Both the position numbers and the translations under genes were made by a program. The notes below the pieces were generated by a model. It was not told the origin of the DNA. It did not search any database and saw nothing but the letters and a program-made list of their open reading frames with translations. DNA of 64,000 bases from Luscinia megarhynchos (taxonomy: Eukaryota; Chordata; Aves; Passeriformes; Turdidae), in assembly GCA_034336665.1 (NCBI GenBank), contig CM067570.1:23517002-23581001 (forward strand), written 5' to 3'. Each line of letters starts with the position of its first letter. Position 1 is the first letter of the stretch. Positions 58,201-64,000 of this stretch are shown piece by piece.

Positions 58201-61200
58201 TGTTCTTTTTGTTTGGTGGCTGACTTTGAGCACCAGTAGGGAGGATTTGGTCTAACAAAGCAGAACCCTAGGTCTAACCCCCCTCTCAGTCCTAGTAATG
58301 GCTACTTGAATATTGAAGTTGGGAAATACAGGATTGTTTAAATAACTGATTTACCTGGGAAAAAAAAAATTAACTGTCCAAGGAGCAGATTAATTCGGCC
58401 TGCAGGATTTTAATGAAGTACTAGGGGCTGGTTGCAGACAGGAGCTAGCTGGGAAGAGCTGTGCTATGATCTCTGAGCCAGAGGGACGAGAGGTGCCTTG
58501 GTGCCAGCGCCGGCGTGGGACCCTCCCCAAACTGCACACCCGAGCTGCAAGGGCAGATGGGCAGGCAAATGCCTCTGTGCACAGCAAATTCCTCTCTGCC
58601 CTGTCCTTCATTAGTGCTTGCTCCCCAAACGTTGCTCTCAGTGCTCCCCCAGGGCCAGGCAGTGATGGAGATGCTGCTGCGGGAGCGAGGCGCAGCCCTT
58701 GGCTGGGGAGGGAGCAGGGCTCCCAGCTCTGCCTGCACAGCAGCTGCAGCCAGCCTAGCCAGGTGCTCCTGCAACGGGGTGTATCAGAAACACTCACTCA
58801 CTCCAGGAGGGCTTACCAGGGTATTTCTTTGTAGTTAAATGTAATGACATCTAAACCCATGGTCAAGCGCTCATTGATAAACACTGGCAAATAAAAACCA
58901 GCAAGAGAAAATCAAACAACAATGTAAGCATTTTTTTATAATGGTCTTTCCTTTTTTTCCTTTTCCTACCTCAGTGGTTTAGTAAAAAGCAATGAGATGC
59001 TAGCCAAAGTGGCAATGTACAGTTAGGAGTCTGGCAAAAAGAAAATGTTAAATACTTCTTGTCTTGCTATGTCTTCTAGAAGAAAGGAAAAGTACTTGTG
59101 ATAGCAGGAAAAGCAAATATTGTGTTGGTCAATCTCTAAATCAGAGTTCAATGAACTTGTTTTACCAATACCAATGGCTAATACAGATGATGGTGGTCAA
59201 ACACCAGCAAGGTAAACTAGTAGATAAAAAATTTATTTTATTTTACCGATGGAGAAACTGAAATGCGAAATGACTGAAACTTAATTTTCAGAAAATTTCA
59301 TCTTTTTCTGCCACTAAATGGCAGCTGAATGAAGGATTGTTTTCTGATTTTAGTTTCTAAAATTGCCTGAGTCCAAACCTACCAGCCCCCTGTGATTTTT
59401 ATCTGTGTTTTCCCAAGGAAATTTCCAAACTCTCTACAAGAAGCTTTCTCCAACAATTATACCAGTCTCTTACTGAGTTTCTTTTGTGTAAAACCTGGCC
59501 TCTGACCTGCTCTGTTTCTCCAGTGCCTGATTGGAACCCGAGGGAAAGCAGGCAGGGTACTCAGCTGGATGAGATCAGCCTTTGCTGGGTGGGACCACTG
59601 CCGAGCCCATGGGTGAGATCAGAGCCAACCCTTTAACAGGTCACCTCTTGCCCTGCACGGCTGCTGCAAGTGCATTAACATCATCCAGGGGGAGAAGCAA
59701 GGCAGAGGAATTTTGATCTCACTCTAAAACCACCACAAAGCCTCCCCCAGCAGGGACATGATGCTTGCACAGCAGTGGAGACCCTGGAAGGAGAGATCTG
59801 CACCACCGAGCAGATTTCATTCCAGCCACAGCCTCCTTCCTCTGGCTCTTCTCTGGCTTCAAATAAGGACACCTTTGGGGCAGCTCAGCTTGTTAGCTTA
59901 TTAACTGGGCTGGGGGATGTGCCAATAAAGATTCCAAGAACTCTGCTAACAGCCCTGTTAGGGACACAGGCCCCTGGTGTTTCTCCAACCTATTCCAGCA
60001 ATATAGTCGGGCCAGGTCTTGCAGGTTTGCCTGCAAGTGGGTGAGATTTGCCCTGGGTAAAGGCTGCAGCTTAGAACTCTGATTCTGTGCAGGCACATGG
60101 GCTCTCAGAAGTGACTTCCCTTAAAAAAACTAAGGCTTTGCTTCATAAAGTCTGTGCACATATCTGGATTGATGGGAATAGTCTTTAGACTGAACCCTTC
60201 ATTGCATATATTTTTTTTTAATCTGAGGATACAGAAAAAAGCCTTTAAATCCTGTTTATTTTCCAGGTGATGCTCCAGCCTACATGAGGTAAGGATCACA
60301 CTAGACTCAAATATTATTCACCCAGCACAAGGGAAAGTCCTCAACTGCTCTTTCCTCAGCAGCTCCAGGCTTGTTTTTACATACCTTCACTTGGGTATGT
60401 ACAAACCCATTCTCAGGTCCTCATATGATTTCTATAACACCTCCTTAAAATGAAAACACAAAAACTGACAATAAATTACTTGGCTGATTTGATTCCTGTT
60501 AGTAAATGAAGGAAAATGGAGTATAATTTTCTTCCCTTCTGGCCCCAAAAAGAGAGCAAACCTGTAGGGAGAAGTTACCTACTGAGAGCTAGGGGTTTGT
60601 TTCATATATAAGAGAAACAGCTGATCTCTTCACATTCTCCATTCTATAATTGCCAAGTTATAAACAGGAAAAGTGAATTTCTCATTCTGTATAACCGTGA
60701 TTTTTTTTGTGAGCAGAGTCCTGCCTGCACAGTAGTCAATGGGAACTAAAGGATGTTGACAATCCAGAGATTTCTGTGAATCAAGTGATATCACAGTCTG
60801 ATATTTGTGATTTAATTTCTGATTGTTTCCTGACCCTTCTCAAGATGAATTTATGCTCTAAGAGTTCACTAAAGAAATTCAGTTTATAATTGTCAATGGA
60901 TTTGAGAGGGATTTGAGGGTGGGAGAAGCATGGCTTGTTTGACTTCCAGTGGTGGAAATGTCTGATTTGTAGTTGCTCACTGATGATGTTTTTTCTTACC
61001 TTGTACCTTCCATTCTCCCAATAAAATCTGTTGTCACAGACATTTTCTATGTGACCTCTTGATGCCAGTACTGGCCTTTTGCAGGGAGAGCATTAATTCT
61101 TACTTTCATTTGCTCTCACAAGGACACTTTTCTAGTAAGACTGCTGTAACAACGTTTTGTAACTTATTTTAACTGCTTTATAAAGTACCTTTATAAAGCA

Positions 61201-63802
61201 TTGTAAGCTACACTGGAAAACCCATCTTTGTCCAAGGAAGAATATTCACACAATTATTAATGTAATCCTTCAGCTGGACCAAGATGTCTCCAAGTATTTG
61301 GCCAGGCAGAGAACTCCTGCCTGAGCTGCAGCCCACACTGCACTCCAGCCCTGCTCTCTGTCATCCCTAAATTTCCCCTTTTACTGTTGGTAGAGCCCCA
61401 GTGTCCCTGTCTCTCATTACTAATTCAGTTACTCACAAGTTCTTCTATCTTCCTCCCGTGTCCCCCTTGCCTTTCATCTCTTCCTCCTCCACTATGCATT
61501 GAGGCTTTGTTTATTCTATTCTCTCTGCCTCAGTCTGTGGCATTCTGGGATTTAGGCTTCCCTTGTTCCCATTCCTTGTCACCTCTCCTTTAAAAAAATC
61601 TATGTTCTTGATTGAGTCTTATCCATCAAAATATCTGTCAAAAACAAGCATGTGATCATCTCCAGCCAGCTGTACCTTTCCCTTCACCTCACAACTCACT
61701 TGAAACTCCTGCTTTGAGTTTTTATTTCTCAGTCCCTTAGGTTACTTTCTGATCTCTGTTTACTGATTTGGAAATTTTTTCGTTTATGTGATTTTATGGG
61801 TCGTACTTAAATGCTCATGTTGTCTGGTGGTTCTCATTGGCACTATTTGCCCTGTGGATATGAGTGGTTTCTCTAACTCCACACAGGACCAGCCCTTGCT
61901 CCCAAAGTTGTCTGTCCTATAAAGGCTGCTGGGTAAAAGGAAATGTTCTGACAGTTTTTGTGTCACATCACCCAGAATACTAAGTGTGCCAGCCCAAAGG
62001 ATTGGAGTTGTGCACATTCTCAGGATCAAGACCTGAAAGACAACAAAGTCTTTTCTACTAAAGTCTACTGATGTCAGTTTTTGTTCTTTATTCAAGTGTC
62101 AAATTGCATTTACAAAATATATTTTTAATCTGGGCAAATTTAGATTTGCAGGAAGGAATGGGATGTAACTTACTCTTCATTGTTCTTTGCTGAAAGTCCC
62201 TGATTTATTCAAATTTCAGCATTTAATCTAAATCCAGTATCCTGAATAAAACCCCCAAAAGTCCAGTGCTGTCTCATTGATGTGCTGGTGTGCAACAAAT
62301 AAGAAAGGCTGCAAGCACATAAATAATCACTCATTTAGCCATACCCCAAAGTGTTTATTGGCTTGAATAGACACTTCTGTACTGAAATAGACACTTCTAT
62401 ACTTATTTACAGGTAGGGAAGTCCAGGAGGAGATCAGTGACCTTACCAAAGTTCGTGCAAATGTTAATGGCAGGAAACTGGCCTGATTTCTTGTCTAATT
62501 CTGTATCTGTGGGATTGTGCTTTAGTAATCAGCACTGTTTTCAACTGCACTTTTTAACCCTGAGTATGAGTGATTTTAATATCTTTCAGAGACAGATAAT
62601 GGGAAATACATTGAAAAACCTGGTAAGTCAATTAACATCTGCAAGATGCACAGAGCCAGTGGCAAAGAGTGCAATAGAAAATGCAATCTCTTTTATTTGT
62701 GATCCAGCACACCACAATATCTAGAGAATAAGTCAGATGAAATGATATTGCCTAGACCTAATTCTTTGCTCAGAGCTATGCTTACAGATCTGTCACACCT
62801 CAGTGAAAACTACACACTGATATCTGCAAGTGGAAAATTTTAGAAGGCCCATTGCAGCAGTGAGAGATTGATGTCTGTTTTTAATGAAATTTTATTGTGG
62901 AGCTCCAAACTACTGTGTATCAAATATCCTGCACAATCTTTGTCAAATATTTGTGAAATCATCAGCAGAAGGCATAGACTTTCTGACCATTAACCACATG
63001 AAGACAGCAGCAGCAAGATAGTTTAGCTCATACAAAAAATGGTTATGTGCCATGGTTAGGAGGAACCTTGAGCCTCCTCTGGCTCATACAATCTTACTTA
63101 GCTGTTCATACAGATTCTCAGAGGCACTTTTTTTTATTAGAAATCTCAAGTTTTGACAATTCTGCCATACATAGTATGTAAAGCAAATTAAGGCATCAAA
63201 AACAAGAAGCTTCAGAAAAAAATTCACTCTGGTAATGTAATGAAATTTCTGAGGTAAAGATTGTTCTTTGTAAAGCTTTGTTTTGTTAATTTTGTGTATT
63301 ATTGTGAGGCAGTCTTCAGTACCAGTATGGGTATATTAATAACTGAGGTGAGGTTCTCGCTATTATTTGAGTGCAACAGAGCTGTCTGTGAGTTTGCTTC
63401 ACACCATTTGCCAACCAGCCTTTTTCTGACCATAGAAGAAGGCTCAGTCCTGGGCAGGGCAGCCCTGTCCCTGGCAGCCCCACTTGCTGCCAGCCAGGAG
63501 AAAGGACCTGCTGCTGCAGGAGCTCCATCACTCCCTGCTACTCACAGGCAAAATGGGAGTTAAGGGCTTCAGATGCAGTGTCATGTCTGAGTGCTAATCA
63601 GGGCCTCTGGCTTTCTGAGACACACAAATGAGAAAGAAAAGCTGTAAATAAGAAGGTTAATTTCTTATTTGCAGCAGTGCTGTAGGTTCATGGCAGAGTT
63701 ACAAGTGTTAGCACCGAGAAACACTTCTGTATTAACTTTTCTCTTTTCATATGTTTTTCTCTAGAAAAAGATGAGAAGAGAACAAACATCTCACAGGCAG
63801 AG
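43192..63802 (+). CDS. PPP1R1C: PPP1R1C (PP1 inhibitor-5), spliced coding region, 3' partial
   Basis: This span holds the first coding exons of a small cytosolic inhibitor of protein phosphatase 1 in the DARPP-32 and inhibitor-1 family. Residues 1-27 (MEPNSPKKIQFAVP and on) carry the PP1-docking KIQF motif (residues 8-11). Residues 28-47 carry the basic RKRRPTPA site with Thr34, which by homology to DARPP-32 Thr34 is phosphorylated by PKA to make a PP1 inhibitor. The third exon adds about 13 residues. The known protein is about 109 aa, so roughly half lies downstream of the window. MEPN is the first in-frame ATG and has a strong context (CACCATGG). Gene order ITPRID2 then PPP1R1C matches the human locus as I recall it. 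Confidence 0.93.
43273..45532 (+). other. PPP1R1C: PPP1R1C intron 1
   Basis: GT-AG intron of 2,260 bp ending in TGTTACAG. It holds an AT microsatellite with a flanking inverted repeat (43910-43962). Nothing else recognised. Confidence 0.85.
43910..43962. repeat. AT/TG microsatellite with flanking inverted repeat
   Basis: Alternating AT and TG units end in a (AT)n block enclosed by the arms GTACTGA (43929-43935) and TCAGTAC (43956-43962). The whole could fold into one hairpin. Confidence 0.85.
45533..45593 (+). CDS. PPP1R1C: PPP1R1C coding exon 2
   Basis: This 61-bp exon encodes IRKRRPTPASLVIMNEHLPP, with human differing at two residues. Thr34 sits in the basic PKA-type site. It leaves in phase 1 (G of a Glu codon) at GTGAGT. 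Confidence 0.97.
47330..47348 (+). repeat. Poly(A) run
   Basis: Nineteen A in a row. No retrogene or element body and no target-site duplication is visible beside it, so I call only the run. Confidence 0.85.
48167..48221. repeat. Overlapping inverted repeats
   Basis: TGCAATCACAG (48167-48177) pairs perfectly with CTGTGATTGCA (48211-48221). A second hairpin, AGTTGC/GCAACT (48197-48202 with 48207-48212, loop AGCA), overlaps the right arm by two bases, so the two foldings compete slightly. Confidence 0.8.
50821..50859 (+). repeat. A-rich low-complexity tract
   Basis: About 39 bases of A with scattered G and C, broadly AAAAAGAAAGA-like, in intron 2 of PPP1R1C. Confidence 0.8.
61174..61200. repeat. 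27-bp near-perfect palindrome
   Basis: TGCTTTATAAAG (61174-61185), spacer TAC, then CTTTATAAAGCA (61189-61200): 12-bp arms with no mismatch. Each arm itself contains the self-complementary TTTATAAA, so the site is also a direct repeat. Confidence 0.9.
62366..62405. repeat. 20-bp tandem duplication
   Basis: Two adjacent copies of a unit beginning AATAGACACTTCT differ at a few bases. They lie about 185 bases before the candidate 33-bp exon. Confidence 0.85.
62590..62622 (+). CDS. PPP1R1C: Candidate 33-bp cassette exon of PPP1R1C
   Basis: A 33-bp segment lies between a pyrimidine-rich ATCTTTCAG acceptor and a near-consensus CTGGTAAGTC donor. Spliced between exons 2 and 3 it is in phase 1 on both sides, has no stop, and adds 11 residues (ETDNGKYIEKP, with the Glu codon shared). 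I do not recall it in mammalian PPP1R1C, so it may be bird-specific, rare or not used at all. Confidence 0.35.
63765..63802 (+). CDS. PPP1R1C: PPP1R1C coding exon 3
   Basis: This 38-bp exon encodes EKDEKRTNISQAE (first Glu split with exon 2), lining up with human EIDDKRGPNTQGE. Flanks are TTTCTCTAG and GTAAGT, and it leaves in phase 0 as in human. It is less conserved than exons 1 and 2, but length, phase and position agree. Confidence 0.85.
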
Positions 63803-64000
63803 GTAAGTGATTTTATTTTTTAAAACATATTTATTGTTAAAATGATTCTACTGTTAAAAACTCTTGGAAGCTCACTGAGGATCCTGGTGATACTTTTATT
63901 TACGTTTTCATGCCATCTGCAGCCTTTTAAGGACCATCACTTCCAAAGCAGGGCTGTGTAGAGCTGTGTGTGAGTTCTGCCAGCTCTCTTCTCTCTGTAC
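63803..64000 (+). other. PPP1R1C: PPP1R1C intron 3, partial
   Basis: Starts with GTAAGT and runs off the window. The remaining PPP1R1C exons, including the stop, lie downstream. Confidence 0.8.

Larger units (their letters stand above)
45594..63764 (+). other. PPP1R1C: PPP1R1C intron 2 (18.2 kb)
   Basis: GT-AG intron ending in TTTCTCTAG. Items in it are a run of 19 A (47330-47348), overlapping inverted repeats (48167-48221), an A-rich tract (50821-50859), a CpG-richer patch (58396-58760), a perfect-arm palindrome (61174-61200), a 20-bp tandem duplication (62366-62405) and a candidate 33-bp exon (62590-62622). I see no other gene. The longest open frames, such as the minus-strand one at 53381-53911, look like chance. 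Confidence 0.8.

Noticed and set aside
60267..60288. 22-bp splice-flanked segment (TTCCAG...GTAAGG) in PPP1R1C intron 2
   Set aside because: It would shift the frame into stops in the next exon and has no similarity to the family.

Overview
The window is vertebrate nuclear DNA, almost certainly from a bird. It has long introns with GT-AG boundaries, AT-rich non-coding DNA, and CR1 LINE fragments including the avian-type 3' tail built from the ATTCTATG octamer. I see no bacterial, plasmid or phage features, no CRISPR array and no convincing RNA gene. I cannot name the species.

The left half (about 1-35,400, plus strand) is the 3' part of ITPRID2 (also SSFA2 or KRAP), which tethers IP3 receptors to actin. 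Fifteen coding exons can be joined in a continuous reading frame of 1,148 residues plus a stop. The 5' exon(s), roughly the first 86 residues of the family protein, lie upstream of the window. The stop codon at 33,699-33,701 is followed 14 nt later by a splice donor, then a terminal 3' UTR exon from 34,117 with several AATAAA signals up to about 35,410.

The middle (about 35,410-42,950) is intergenic. It holds a decayed plus-strand CR1 LINE ORF2 copy (about 36,900-38,240) and an unclassified repeat-like segment with a TATA-like box and a 35-bp tandem duplication (about 39,243-39,662).

The right part (about 42,950-64,000, plus strand) is the 5' part of PPP1R1C, a small PP1 inhibitor related to DARPP-32. 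Coding exons are at 43,192-43,272, 45,533-45,593 and 63,765-63,802. An 18-kb intron separates the second and third, and the rest of the gene lies beyond the window. Both genes point the same way. One is in IP3/Ca2+ signalling and the other in PKA-controlled PP1 inhibition; I see nothing suggesting shared regulation.

This is an ordinary gene locus, and I did not find an undescribed biological system. The observations most worth a second look are a 33-bp splice-flanked, frame-preserving candidate micro-exon in PPP1R1C (62,590-62,622), an upstream ORF overlapping the PPP1R1C start, a lineage-looking acidic run in ITPRID2, and a nearly perfect 27-bp palindrome at 61,174-61,200. All exon coordinates were worked out by eye from protein similarity recalled from the family, splice consensus and phase matching; no alignment was run.
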